From Verrucomicrobiaceae bacterium (lineage in GTDB: Bacteria > Verrucomicrobiota > Verrucomicrobiia > Verrucomicrobiales > Verrucomicrobiaceae), in assembly GCA_027489965.1 (NCBI GenBank), contig JAIXZA010000084.1, positions 18,225 through 82,224 of the forward strand: a stretch of 64,000 bases of DNA. The letters run 5' to 3'. This document shows positions 18,075 to 27,413 of this stretch, piece by piece. The position numbers and the translations under genes were made by a program. Below the pieces are notes generated by a model. The model made no database searches, was not told the DNA's origin, and saw only the letters and a list, made by a program, of their open reading frames with translations. Numbering within the stretch: position 1 is the first letter of the stretch; the number at the start of each line of letters is the position of its first letter.

Positions 18075-20198
18075 ATGCCAAAGCTATCATTTGCCATCCT
18101 TCTAGCCTCCACGCTAGCCGCTGCCCAAGAGCCTACATCGCCCACAGAGACGACTGAAAAACTTCCTGAAATGGTGATCACCGCCACTCGTGGTCAGACA
18201 GACCTTTTGAAAGTGCCTTCCGTGGTCCGCACATTGACCGCTGAGCAACTCCAAGAACGTCAGGTGCGTACGTTGCCAGAAGCACTGCGCGAAGTGCCCG
18301 GCGTGAATGTGCAAAAAACCTCCAACGGCCAAGGTTCACCCTTCATTCGTGGATTCACGGGTTTCAGAAATCTGGCTCTCATTGATGGCATTCGTTTTAA
18401 CAACTCGACTTTCCGTGAGGGGCCTAACCAATACTGGAATACCATCGACTCGTATGCCATTGACCGCATTGAATTAGTGCCAGGTCAGGGGAGTGTGCTT
18501 TATGGCAGTGATGCGATTGGCGGCACGTTGAACCTGTTCACGAAAAGTTCGGGTTATCTCACGGAGCAGCCTGGCTTTTTCTTCCATGGACTGACTTCCT
18601 ACCGTGGCTCTACGGCTGAGGAGAGTAACGTAGCGCACCAAGAGATCCAATTCGGAGAAGGTGGGAAATGGGGCTTCCATCTCGGTGCCAGTCTGAAATC
18701 TTTTGGAGATGTGCATGATGCGAAGCTGGGTGATCAACCTCACACAGGTTATGATGAATGGGCTTATGATGCCAAATTAGAAGTATCACTTGATCCGAAC
18801 TGGACTCTGACAGCCGTCCATCAGCAGTTACGTCAAAATGATGTCTGGCGCACTCATGCCACGATTTATGGCATCAGCTATGAAGGCAGCACCATTGGAA
18901 CGGATCTCAAACGCAGCTTTGATCAAGAACGTTCTCTATCCTACCTCCGCTTGGCTGGGAAAGAATTAGACGGTTTTATCGACAGTGTCAGCTTCACGGT
19001 CTCTCTGCAAACATCGAGTGAGGATGAGGATCGTATCCGTCGTCGAGCCGACAACCGCGTGGACTACAATCAGACGCGCCTTTCTACGCTTGGTTTTGAT
19101 CTGCAATTTCAAAGTCAGACACCCTTGGGCCGTTTAACGTATGGAGCGGACTATTTCCGTGACTCCGTGAATAGTGCCAGTCAGCGCTATCGTCTAAATG
19201 GCTCACTTCACTCGATCGGCATTCAAGGACCTGTGGGCGATGACTCCACCTATCATCTGCTGGGCTTGTATCTCCAAGATGAGATCGACCTTGGTGACCG
19301 TGTTCACCTCTTTGTCGGAGGACGCTACACCTACGCCAAAGCCAGTGTTGGGATCTATGATGATCGTAGTACGGCGATCAGAAATGATAGCGCCAAAGAT
19401 GACTGGAGAAATTATTCTGGCAGTGCGCGGGTGACGGTGGATCTGGATGAAAAGGATCAATACCGCTTTTATGCAGGAGTTTCGCAGGGATTCCGGGCAC
19501 CGAATCTTTCCGATTTAAGTCGCCTAGACATTGCGCGTTCTGGAGAGCAAGAAGTGCCATCTAACGGGTTAAGCCCAGAGGAATATGTGAATTTTGAATT
19601 AGGTCTCAAAGCCGATACTGAACACTTCAGCGGTAACTTGGGCTACTTCTATACCCTGATTGATGATATGATTATTCGCCGTGAAACGGGTGAGGTTCTT
19701 GGTGGTAATCGCGTGGTGGAAAAGCGCAATGGCGGCAATGGTTACATGCAAGGCATCGAGCTGAGTGGACAGTATCGATTCAACCCGAGTTGGTCAGTTT
19801 TTGGCCACATGACCTGGACGGAGGGCCGCGTCGATCAGTTCATTGGCACGACGTCACAACAGCAGGTGCAGCCACTTAGCCGAGTCGTGCCATTGATGTG
19901 GCGTGCGGGCGTGCGCTGGCAGACGGTGGATCGCCGCTACTGGACTGAATTGGTAGCTTTGGGGCAGTCGGATTCAGATCGCCTCAATGCGGGTGATCGC
20001 CTCGACACGCAGCGCATCCCGCCGAATGGCAATCCAGGCTTCGTCTGGCTGACTTTACGTGGTGGGGTGCAAGTCACCCAAAATCTCGATGTCACCGTTG
20101 CTCTGGAGAATCTGCTGGATCGTCAGATCCGCTACGCTGGTTCTGGATCCAATGAGGCCGGTTTTGGCGCTGTTCTTGGTGCCACGGTGAAGTGGTAA
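18075..20198 (+). CDS. TonB-dependent outer membrane receptor
   Basis: A 707-residue outer membrane protein. A signal peptide (about residues 1-17) precedes a TonB-box-like stretch LPEMVITATR. A plug domain at about residues 40-155 contains PGVNVQ, IRGF, IDGIR and LYGSDAIGGTLN. The rest is a 22-strand beta-barrel region ending in GAVLGATVKW with the expected aromatic terminus. The plug sequence resembles receptors for siderophores, haem or cobalamin. The ligand cannot be read from the sequence. No ExbB/ExbD/TonB gene is adjacent. The 124-bp leader shows no clear Fur box or riboswitch. Confidence 0.88.
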   Translation: MPKLSFAILLASTLAAAQEPTSPTETTEKLPEMVITATRGQTDLLKVPSVVRTLTAEQLQERQVRTLPEALREVPGVNVQKTSNGQGSPFIRGFTGFRNLALIDGIRFNNSTFREGPNQYWNTIDSYAIDRIELVPGQGSVLYGSDAIGGTLNLFTKSSGYLTEQPGFFFHGLTSYRGSTAEESNVAHQEIQFGEGGKWGFHLGASLKSFGDVHDAKLGDQPHTGYDEWAYDAKLEVSLDPNWTLTAVHQQLRQNDVWRTHATIYGISYEGSTIGTDLKRSFDQERSLSYLRLAGKELDGFIDSVSFTVSLQTSSEDEDRIRRRADNRVDYNQTRLSTLGFDLQFQSQTPLGRLTYGADYFRDSVNSASQRYRLNGSLHSIGIQGPVGDDSTYHLLGLYLQDEIDLGDRVHLFVGGRYTYAKASVGIYDDRSTAIRNDSAKDDWRNYSGSARVTVDLDEKDQYRFYAGVSQGFRAPNLSDLSRLDIARSGEQEVPSNGLSPEEYVNFELGLKADTEHFSGNLGYFYTLIDDMIIRRETGEVLGGNRVVEKRNGGNGYMQGIELSGQYRFNPSWSVFGHMTWTEGRVDQFIGTTSQQQVQPLSRVVPLMWRAGVRWQTVDRRYWTELVALGQSDSDRLNAGDRLDTQRIPPNGNPGFVWLTLRGGVQVTQNLDVTVALENLLDRQIRYAGSGSNEAGFGAVLGATVKW

Positions 20199-20235
20199 CC
20201 GCTTCTCAGGAATTATAGATAACCTCTTTCACAGC

Positions 20236-20270
20236 AAGCTCCGAGTCGTAATTTTGACTCGGAGCTTTTT
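20236..20270 (+). terminator. Intrinsic terminator of the TonB receptor gene
   Basis: A 12-bp perfect stem (AAGCTCCGAGTC with GACTCGGAGCTT) and an 8-nt loop, followed by T residues. Confidence 0.85.
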
Positions 20271-20378
20271 GTTGTTCGAACAATGCGTGGGTTTATCTTT
20301 GATTGCTTGATCCCAAGCCACGGAGGCCTCTTAAGCGACTGACAAGCGATTTCGAAGTTTGGTTGTTCGGCACCTGTT

Positions 20379-23300
20379 TCATTGAGTGATCTTCATGCTG
20401 CCGCTGAGGATGGGGGAGGTGAGAATTGTCTGTCCTGCTAGTGGCTTTTGTGGCAGTAAAAAATAGCCTTTTGCAATGACGTTGCCACTGTCGAAACGAA
20501 TGATCATGCCCTGATAGGTCACGGCGCGGGTGAGCGCTGGACTGTTGTCAATCAAGCTGAATGTCCCGCTGATGGCTCCGCTGTTCTTGTTGATCGTGAG
20601 TGTGGTCTTGCCGGGGTTGTTGCCACTGGCGAAGGTGGGTGCGGTGACGGTGTTAATGCTGCTGTAGGTGAATGGGATGTCGGAATTGGTCGCTGAGGGC
20701 GTGGTTCCAGCTTCGGTAAAGTCAAGTGCAGCGCTACCTGTGTCAGGCAACCCAAGGATGACGCTTGTCGTGTTGCTTGCGAGATATTTGCCATACACAT
20801 TGAGATTGATGGGACCGAAAGAGGTCTTGTAGGTGCGCGTCATGGTTGTGGGTTTGAACCACGTGAGTGTGCCGCTGCATGTGTTGTCCATAAACGATCC
20901 GAGCGCATCTTCCGCGAGTGTGAGCTTGCCCATTATGGAGCCGAGATTTGCGTAGAGCGGAGTGTAAATGGCAATCTCGCCGTTCGGCCCGATGAAGCCT
21001 CCACTGGTGATCGCTGAGCCATCGGCGGCTTTGCCTGCAAGGGTGAGAGCGCCCGTGTTTGCCACGATGAAGCTTGCATACCCACTGCCTTGAGGAATAC
21101 CGGCCTGCCCGATGTCGACGCTATCAGCAAGGTCAATGCCGATGCTGTAGTAACCAATATGATTGATCGCGGGATTGATTGCGTTCCATGTCGAGCGCCA
21201 GCCATTCACTGCCGCTGCCCCATGAGTGCCCGTGATGAGATCGTTGCTGAGCGCGAGCGACAACATGGCACCACCGATGGTGATGCTGATCTGCGGTGCA
21301 CTCTCATTCAGGTAGCCAATCGGTGTGGCCAGAGTGGTCGCTCCCTTCGTGATTTTGGCGGTGTAGCTGCCAGTGGATGTCGTGGTTAGGGTTAGTCGAG
21401 CGCCCAGTCCTGCGTTTGCGGTGGCATCGCGTGCGATGATGCCAGTGAAGCTGCCAATGAGTTTAGCAGGCAAGGCTTTGACAATGAGTACTGCTCTGGC
21501 GACGGGGCTGGTGCCTGCGCTGTTACTTGCTTTGACTTGCACCGTAAAGACACCGCTCACACTTGCACGGCCACTGATGATGCCGGTCGTTTTGTTCGCC
21601 GTGATGCCAGCGGGCAGGCCAGTGACAATGAACGATTTTGGTTGATTCGTTGCCGTGAGCACTGTGCTGAATGCTGCACCGATGGTCGTAGTGCCTAGCG
21701 TGAAGGCATTGACACTAGGCACTTGATAGGCGGTGTAGACACTGATGCTGAGGTTTTTTACAGCGACGATGCTGGCGCTGTCGGCGAGTTTGACAGTGAA
21801 GCTGTAAACTCCCGGGAGGGTTGGTTTGCCAGTAATGCTACCCGCACTGCTGAGAGTGAGCCCTGGCGGCAGGGTTCCGCTATAGACCGACCATGCGGCA
21901 GGCGCTGTGGCTCCGGTCGCGGTCAGTGTTTGGGTGTAAGACACGGCTTTGACGCCTGCGCTTAGCGATGTCGTGGTGATGGTGATCGGTGATGTGGCAA
22001 TGATCATTGCGAAGGCGTGAGTATCGGTGAGGCCAGCACCGTCATTGACTCGCGCGTTGAAATGATAGGTGCCTGCACTGGTCGGAATGCCGCTAAGAAC
22101 GCCTGCACTGCTGAGTGTGAGCCCGGGCGGCAGTCTGCCGACGTTGATGCTCCAGTTGAACGGCGCGGTGCCTCCGGTTTCGATGAGCGTTTGCGTAAAG
22201 GGTGCACGCGTCATGCCATTGTTGATCAAGCTGGTGGTGATGCTGGGGGCATTGGCGCTTGTGGGCGTGGCTTCGCCAGGACTTGGCGTAGCAGTGGTCC
22301 AGCTGGTGAAATCATTCCCATAGCTGTTGAGTGAGATCTTGTTCAGTGATGGGCCGGTGCCTGCGGCTGCGGTCGGCCATGGAGCGCTGGATAAATAACT
22401 GACACGATCTAAGCGAGCATATTGGCGGACATTAAGCGCATCGACTCCGCCAGGGCGCGAGAGCTGAATTTGTTCTCCGAGATTGCTCAGGCGGCCACTG
22501 GTCCATTGATAAACGAGGGTGTCGTTCGGCACGTTGTAATTGGCATTGAGCTGGGCAATACTGCGCGTGAGCACGATGCGTTGATTCGGCTGCATCGTCA
22601 GCGGTGCAGTGCTGGGGAAGTCAAAGAGAATGCCGTCGGTCATGCGCCACGGCGCTGCTTTCGCTGCATCATAGAGCGTCACGGGTGATGCCGAGATATT
22701 CATCAGTTCGATGAACTCCGCGTCCGCCGAAAGGTTCGCGTTCGGTTGATAATGAATCTCGGTGATGATGATGGGGCCCCCGCGCGCGCCACTATTCACG
22801 GTGCCTGGTGTGGCACTCTCAAGCGGCACAAAGTTATAGGTGTCCGTACTAGCCTTATAGATGTTGCCAATGGTTTCGCCTTCCAGAGTGGGGCCGTAAG
22901 TTTCTTGGGTGCGATAGTCGGTGAGCACGTTGTTTACCGCAGAGCTGAGATAAACGGTTTCGCCGACGTCGCTCAGGCCAAACCCGACAAGGCGTCCAGG
23001 ATCAGTGCTTAGCGGGCCGAAGTTCGCATTCTCATAAAATACGACGTAACCACTAGCGGGTAAAATGGTGCCAGTGGGAATGCGGTACTTTTGCAAGTTT
23101 GTGCCGTCATCGCTGAGGAACCAACCGCCGATGTCGATTGCTGCATCAGTGCGGTTGTGTAGTTCAATCCAGTCCGGTTCGGTGGTGCCGGAGTTGGTGA
23201 GCATCTCTTCAATGACCACAGTTTGGTTCAGTGTGAAGGGGTAGTCATTCGCGCTGTAGGTATACATCGCACCGATGTCTGCGCGCGTGCCATCAGGATC

Positions 23301-26300
23301 GAGTGCATGTGCGGGATTGCCCGCGTCGATAGCTGGCGAGATCGGTTGTAGTTGGTAATTAAAGACGTTGATGTCAACGAACTGCGGATCGGCGAGGAGA
23401 TTGCCTGTGCCAGTCAAAGCGGTGGTGTCAGACAAGGAATAGCCAACAGTCGCAACGGAGAGTGCATCGGCTTTAAAGTTAATGGGGCACTTCGAGAAGA
23501 TGCAGTTCTCGGCATGAACAGTTCCCCCGCCGGCACCAAAGTTTTTCTCATAAACTTCAATGCCTCCGGCGCAATGAACGAAGGTGTTCTGATCAACGGT
23601 AACGGTTGAGCCTTTGTCTTTACAACCAACGCCAAGACCGCAATTAACAATGAGATTCTTCCGCATTGTGACGGTGGAACCTTGGCCGCAGGATACGGCT
23701 TTGTCGGAGTTCTCCATGATGACATTGCTCTCGATGAGGATATTCTGTGCTGCTTCGCCAATGTCGATGGCATCGCTATTGAGGCCAAGGAAGTGGAAGA
23801 TGTGATTGCTGCTGACGATGCAGTTAGTACCACCGTTGAAGTCAATGCCGTCGCTGTCTGCTGCGTTATTGCCGAGGATGAGGTTGTTACGCAATTCTGC
23901 ATAGCCTCCATTGATGTTGATCCCATCGCCTGTGACAGTGAGGTGTAAGCGGCTGTTGCGAATAATCGCGGAGCCGCCCTTGGTGTAGATGGGGTTCTCG
24001 CTGTCATCGATATCGAGCCCATCCATCCTGATCGTGGCGTTCACAGCGGAAATGGCATATGGGTAACGAACCAGGTCCGCACCGTGCGAAGCGCCGCGCA
24101 CAGTGAGATGATTGATCGCGCAGGGAGCCGTGGGAGATTCTATGCTCAAGCCACCCCAGCGTGCTCCGTTGTGCCCCCGCATCTGCACCGGCCGCGCGAC
24201 TGTGCCGTTGACTTGGAGTGCACCTTGCACACGAATGTTGCGGCCTGCTGGTAGATTGATAGTGACGCCTGAGCCGATCGTGAGTGTGATGTTTGGCGGC
24301 ACGATGAGGTCGCTGCTGAGGCTGTAGGACGCGTTGGTAAGCGTGGTGTTGGAACTGAGTGTGCCACCGATGTTGGTCTCGCCAGATGGTGCAAAATTGG
24401 CCGTGATGGTGCCCGATCCGGTTAGCGTGACAATGGTTCCAGAGGCGCCTGTAAACCCGGTGAAAAAATACCCTGGTGCAGGCTCGGCTTTGATGTCAAA
24501 GGCGATGTTGGGGAACATCTTCATCACTCCCGCACCCACAGGCACTCCGGCGATAACGACGCGGCCGCCATTCGAGGGGTTGACGTTGAGCGTAAGGTTC
24601 ACGGGTTCGGCGAGACTGAGTTCGTTCTGCAATTCAGCATGCACGTTGCCATCGCGTTGAGCCATGAAGTCCTTCACGTCTTGCACACCCGCATTGTGAG
24701 CTGTAATGGTGGTGCCACCAACCGCTGACCATCGCGTTTCATGGCGAGCAAGCTCGCCGTCCACTTCCGCTGCGAGTGTGTCAATGATGCCGCCAATACG
24801 CGTGGGTTTGAACGTGGATGCGATGTGCGCGGCGAAGCGTTGAGCGAGTCGATTCATAAACTGCGGGCTGGTTTTCAACAAGACCAACGCGTCCTCGCTC
24901 CCGAGCATTTGATTGAGGATGTTGGAGCCAATATTGCCTGCTTGGAAAGTGCGGTCCATGTCGGGCAGGAACCAATGCCACTTGCCTCCGGCCTTGCGAT
25001 CACGCCAGAATTCCCGGTTGTGTGGCCAGGAGATGTTGTTGGCATACGACTCGGCAACAACGAAATCGATGTAACTGTCGATGTCGATGCGACCTTCCAC
25101 AAGGGCCCAGTTGGTGGGCACACTGAGGTCGTGCGTGCTCATGAAAGTCAGCAGATCGAGCCAGTCTTTGGTGTCGCCCTGTTGCGCGCCAAGCGTGATT
25201 GCATTGGAGCTGAGGTGGCCATAGATGAGGTGATCGATGTCTGACACATTGAGTCGCTTGTGCTCGAAGAACCATTGGGCATCCCAGCGTGCCCGTAGGT
25301 CATGAATGCCCCAATAGACGCCGTTGATGAAAACAACGCTGGGTCGATAATCGGAAGTGTCCGCCGTCATCTGACCGCGTGTGATGCTGGCCCACATCGC
25401 ATCTCGCAGCATGTCCGCGCTCCACGCATCTCCACCCTCACGCAGCGTGATACCAGTATGTAGGATTGCTCCTGTGCCGGGGAAGAGGTCGTATTTGATC
25501 GCATCATCGCCGAAGGAGCTGTTAAGCACGAAGTTCATCGCGCGCTGACTGTGATCGAACCAGTTGTTCTCACCTCCCATTCGAATACCGCCGCGCACGC
25601 GGAAGCCCAAGGTGCCGCCCGGTGCATAGTATTCGATGCTGCCTGGTGCGGCTTTGTTTTTGTATTCATCATGCAAGCCCCAGCCGCCAGAGACTTGTTC
25701 GTGCTGGTTGTAATAGATGCCGATCTGGTCATCAAACAATGTCTTCGGATCAGCTACGACGGAGACAAACGGCACCGTTCCCTGGGTCTCGCCAATGAAA
25801 TAGGTGCGTGTCTCGATAGGTCCTAGTGGCTTTCCAGCTTCGAAGACGCGAGCGCGCAAGACTTTGCTCGAACTGATCTCGATGGGTGCAGAGTAAAGTG
25901 TCGATGTCGGTGATGGCGTGCTGCCATCGAGCGTGTAGCGGATCTGTCCGGACGGTGAAGTGAGTGTCACGTTCTGCGTAGAGGCATAGAATCCACCATT
26001 GAGCGAGAGTGTCACGGAAGCACCACGATCACGCACGTTGTTCACCAGCAAGGTGCTGTTTGACGCTTCGGGGGTTGGCACGGTGAATTGCACCCAGATG
26101 CTTGGGTTAGCCGGGTCACGACCCATTGAAACATCGGCGATTTGTTGCGTGTAGCTCACGCTGTCGGCAGTGCTGAAGGCGCTGACGCCAGTGGCATCGA
26201 GTCCTAGATCAAAGCCTAGATCGGAACTCGCGGGTCCATTTTGATGAACCTCAACGGTGATGATGTTGTTGCCCGTGACAAGGTTTGTCGTTGGTAGCGT

Positions 26301-27122
26301 GTAAGTCGTGTAGTCGGATTCATCGGTGCCAGAGATCGCGTTTGGAGCTGTGGTGAGGTAAGTGATTTCGCCAGCGGGGATATTGTTGCGTAGGACTTCG
26401 ACGCCATTGAGGTAAATGACAGCACCATCATCGACGAGAAGGCGTAGTATCAAGGAGGAGACGGCTGTAGGGTTGGGAACCGTGAAGACTTTGCGGAAGT
26501 AAGTGGTGATGGGCTTGTTGTTGGCATCAGGGCCAAAAGGAACGGTCGTTGTGATCCATGGATCGCCATAGCCTAAGGGGCCCATGCCCGAAGACCAAGC
26601 GGAGTCATCGAAGTTCAAAACGCGCCATTGCGCACTCTGATCGGAACCGTCGGCCAAGTATTTCCATGTCGCAGATGATTGAGCAATGAGTGTCGTTGTG
26701 CTCACTCCCGTTGCTTGAGTAAGCACCACGGCTCCACCCTCCGGTGCGAGCTTGAAACTGGCATGATGTGCTTCTGTGGTGAAGTCACGCCAGGGCCAGT
26801 AGCCTCGCGGAAACGTCTGGCCCACCGCTGCATTGTGGCCGTCAGCCCAGATGCGAAGGAAGCCATTTGCCGGAATGGACGCAGAGGCTGGGATCTGCCA
26901 CTTTAGAGGCTTTTTGGCATCATCACTGAGGAAGTAGCCGTTCAAGCTCACAGGAGAACTGGTGGTGTTTTGTAATTCAATCCAATCCGGGTAATCCTCG
27001 AAGTCCACGATGTCAGGAACCGACTGTACGTTCTCTGCCATGAACTCGCTGAGTCGCACAGATTGGGCCTGGGCCGCCATGGCAAGAAGACAAAGGAGGA
27101 GTGTGAGAAGGCGAGCAAACAT
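20379..27122 (-). CDS. Giant secreted multidomain protein (lamin-tail, CotH-like, beta-helix, Ig-like)
   Basis: A 2247-residue exported protein with a signal peptide at residues 1-20. Domains in rough order: lamin-tail-like (about 21-130, VRLSEFMAENV and PDWIELQN); a carbohydrate-binding-like region (about 150-330); a chitobiase-type C-terminal module (about 365-445, IRYTLDGSTPSPTSTLY); a CotH-kinase-like domain (about 450-820, with GVYWGIHDLR and WFLPDMDRTF); a short beta repeat; a right-handed beta-helix (about 915-1270); two further lamin-tail-like modules; three putative-Ig modules with repeated LPPGLTLSSAG; and a unique C-terminus. CotH-like domains can phosphorylate protein substrates, but activity here is not shown. 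No C-terminal PEP-CTERM-type sorting motif was seen. Confidence 0.75.
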   Translation of the reverse strand: MFARLLTLLLCLLAMAAQAQSVRLSEFMAENVQSVPDIVDFEDYPDWIELQNTTSSPVSLNGYFLSDDAKKPLKWQIPASASIPANGFLRIWADGHNAAVGQTFPRGYWPWRDFTTEAHHASFKLAPEGGAVVLTQATGVSTTTLIAQSSATWKYLADGSDQSAQWRVLNFDDSAWSSGMGPLGYGDPWITTTVPFGPDANNKPITTYFRKVFTVPNPTAVSSLILRLLVDDGAVIYLNGVEVLRNNIPAGEITYLTTAPNAISGTDESDYTTYTLPTTNLVTGNNIITVEVHQNGPASSDLGFDLGLDATGVSAFSTADSVSYTQQIADVSMGRDPANPSIWVQFTVPTPEASNSTLLVNNVRDRGASVTLSLNGGFYASTQNVTLTSPSGQIRYTLDGSTPSPTSTLYSAPIEISSSKVLRARVFEAGKPLGPIETRTYFIGETQGTVPFVSVVADPKTLFDDQIGIYYNQHEQVSGGWGLHDEYKNKAAPGSIEYYAPGGTLGFRVRGGIRMGGENNWFDHSQRAMNFVLNSSFGDDAIKYDLFPGTGAILHTGITLREGGDAWSADMLRDAMWASITRGQMTADTSDYRPSVVFINGVYWGIHDLRARWDAQWFFEHKRLNVSDIDHLIYGHLSSNAITLGAQQGDTKDWLDLLTFMSTHDLSVPTNWALVEGRIDIDSYIDFVVAESYANNISWPHNREFWRDRKAGGKWHWFLPDMDRTFQAGNIGSNILNQMLGSEDALVLLKTSPQFMNRLAQRFAAHIASTFKPTRIGGIIDTLAAEVDGELARHETRWSAVGGTTITAHNAGVQDVKDFMAQRDGNVHAELQNELSLAEPVNLTLNVNPSNGGRVVIAGVPVGAGVMKMFPNIAFDIKAEPAPGYFFTGFTGASGTIVTLTGSGTITANFAPSGETNIGGTLSSNTTLTNASYSLSSDLIVPPNITLTIGSGVTINLPAGRNIRVQGALQVNGTVARPVQMRGHNGARWGGLSIESPTAPCAINHLTVRGASHGADLVRYPYAISAVNATIRMDGLDIDDSENPIYTKGGSAIIRNSRLHLTVTGDGININGGYAELRNNLILGNNAADSDGIDFNGGTNCIVSSNHIFHFLGLNSDAIDIGEAAQNILIESNVIMENSDKAVSCGQGSTVTMRKNLIVNCGLGVGCKDKGSTVTVDQNTFVHCAGGIEVYEKNFGAGGGTVHAENCIFSKCPINFKADALSVATVGYSLSDTTALTGTGNLLADPQFVDINVFNYQLQPISPAIDAGNPAHALDPDGTRADIGAMYTYSANDYPFTLNQTVVIEEMLTNSGTTEPDWIELHNRTDAAIDIGGWFLSDDGTNLQKYRIPTGTILPASGYVVFYENANFGPLSTDPGRLVGFGLSDVGETVYLSSAVNNVLTDYRTQETYGPTLEGETIGNIYKASTDTYNFVPLESATPGTVNSGARGGPIIITEIHYQPNANLSADAEFIELMNISASPVTLYDAAKAAPWRMTDGILFDFPSTAPLTMQPNQRIVLTRSIAQLNANYNVPNDTLVYQWTSGRLSNLGEQIQLSRPGGVDALNVRQYARLDRVSYLSSAPWPTAAAGTGPSLNKISLNSYGNDFTSWTTATPSPGEATPTSANAPSITTSLINNGMTRAPFTQTLIETGGTAPFNWSINVGRLPPGLTLSSAGVLSGIPTSAGTYHFNARVNDGAGLTDTHAFAMIIATSPITITTTSLSAGVKAVSYTQTLTATGATAPAAWSVYSGTLPPGLTLSSAGSITGKPTLPGVYSFTVKLADSASIVAVKNLSISVYTAYQVPSVNAFTLGTTTIGAAFSTVLTATNQPKSFIVTGLPAGITANKTTGIISGRASVSGVFTVQVKASNSAGTSPVARAVLIVKALPAKLIGSFTGIIARDATANAGLGARLTLTTTSTGSYTAKITKGATTLATPIGYLNESAPQISITIGGAMLSLALSNDLITGTHGAAAVNGWRSTWNAINPAINHIGYYSIGIDLADSVDIGQAGIPQGSGYASFIVANTGALTLAGKAADGSAITSGGFIGPNGEIAIYTPLYANLGSIMGKLTLAEDALGSFMDNTCSGTLTWFKPTTMTRTYKTSFGPINLNVYGKYLASNTTSVILGLPDTGSAALDFTEAGTTPSATNSDIPFTYSSINTVTAPTFASGNNPGKTTLTINKNSGAISGTFSLIDNSPALTRAVTYQGMIIRFDSGNVIAKGYFLLPQKPLAGQTILTSPILSGSMKITQ

Positions 27123-27134
27123 GAATGTCCGAGG

Positions 27135-27335
27135 CTATCTTTTTGAGACAAAAGTGTCACGGAAAAAGGAAGTCACATGAACTCCTGTGAGTGCGGGCAC
27201 ATGACTGAGGAGATTTTGCATCGTGTTCGACCGCACGGAAGGGAAGTGCGATTGCAGCGGCATGTTCAGGTGGTGCCGCGCTAGTTCCTGAATCACTTCA
27301 ACGCGGCTGTTCACGCTATTAGAATCTTTGGTCAT
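27135..27335 (-). CDS. Possible small protein of unknown function
   Basis: A 66-residue frame with an ATG start just upstream of the giant protein gene on the same strand. It has a mildly basic, mixed composition, no signal peptide and no motif I recognise. It could be part of the giant gene's leader rather than a gene. I list it because the 291-bp gap 27123-27413 otherwise holds only a terminator. Confidence 0.25.
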   Translation of the reverse strand: MTKDSNSVNSRVEVIQELARHHLNMPLQSHFPSVRSNTMQNLLSHVPALTGVHVTSFFRDTFVSKR

Positions 27336-27356
27336 GAGTGAGCCTGACCAATGGAT

Positions 27357-27389
27357 AAAAAAATGCCAACGCAGACTGCGTTGGCATTT
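27357..27389 (-). terminator. Intrinsic terminator of the tail-specific protease gene
   Basis: On the minus strand a 13-bp perfect stem (AAATGCCAACGCA with TGCGTTGGCATTT) with a 3-nt loop is followed by a T-rich run. It lies 25 bp after the stop of the protease gene. Confidence 0.85.
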
Positions 27390-27413
27390 AAGTTTAAAGA
27401 AATAAGAGGGAAG

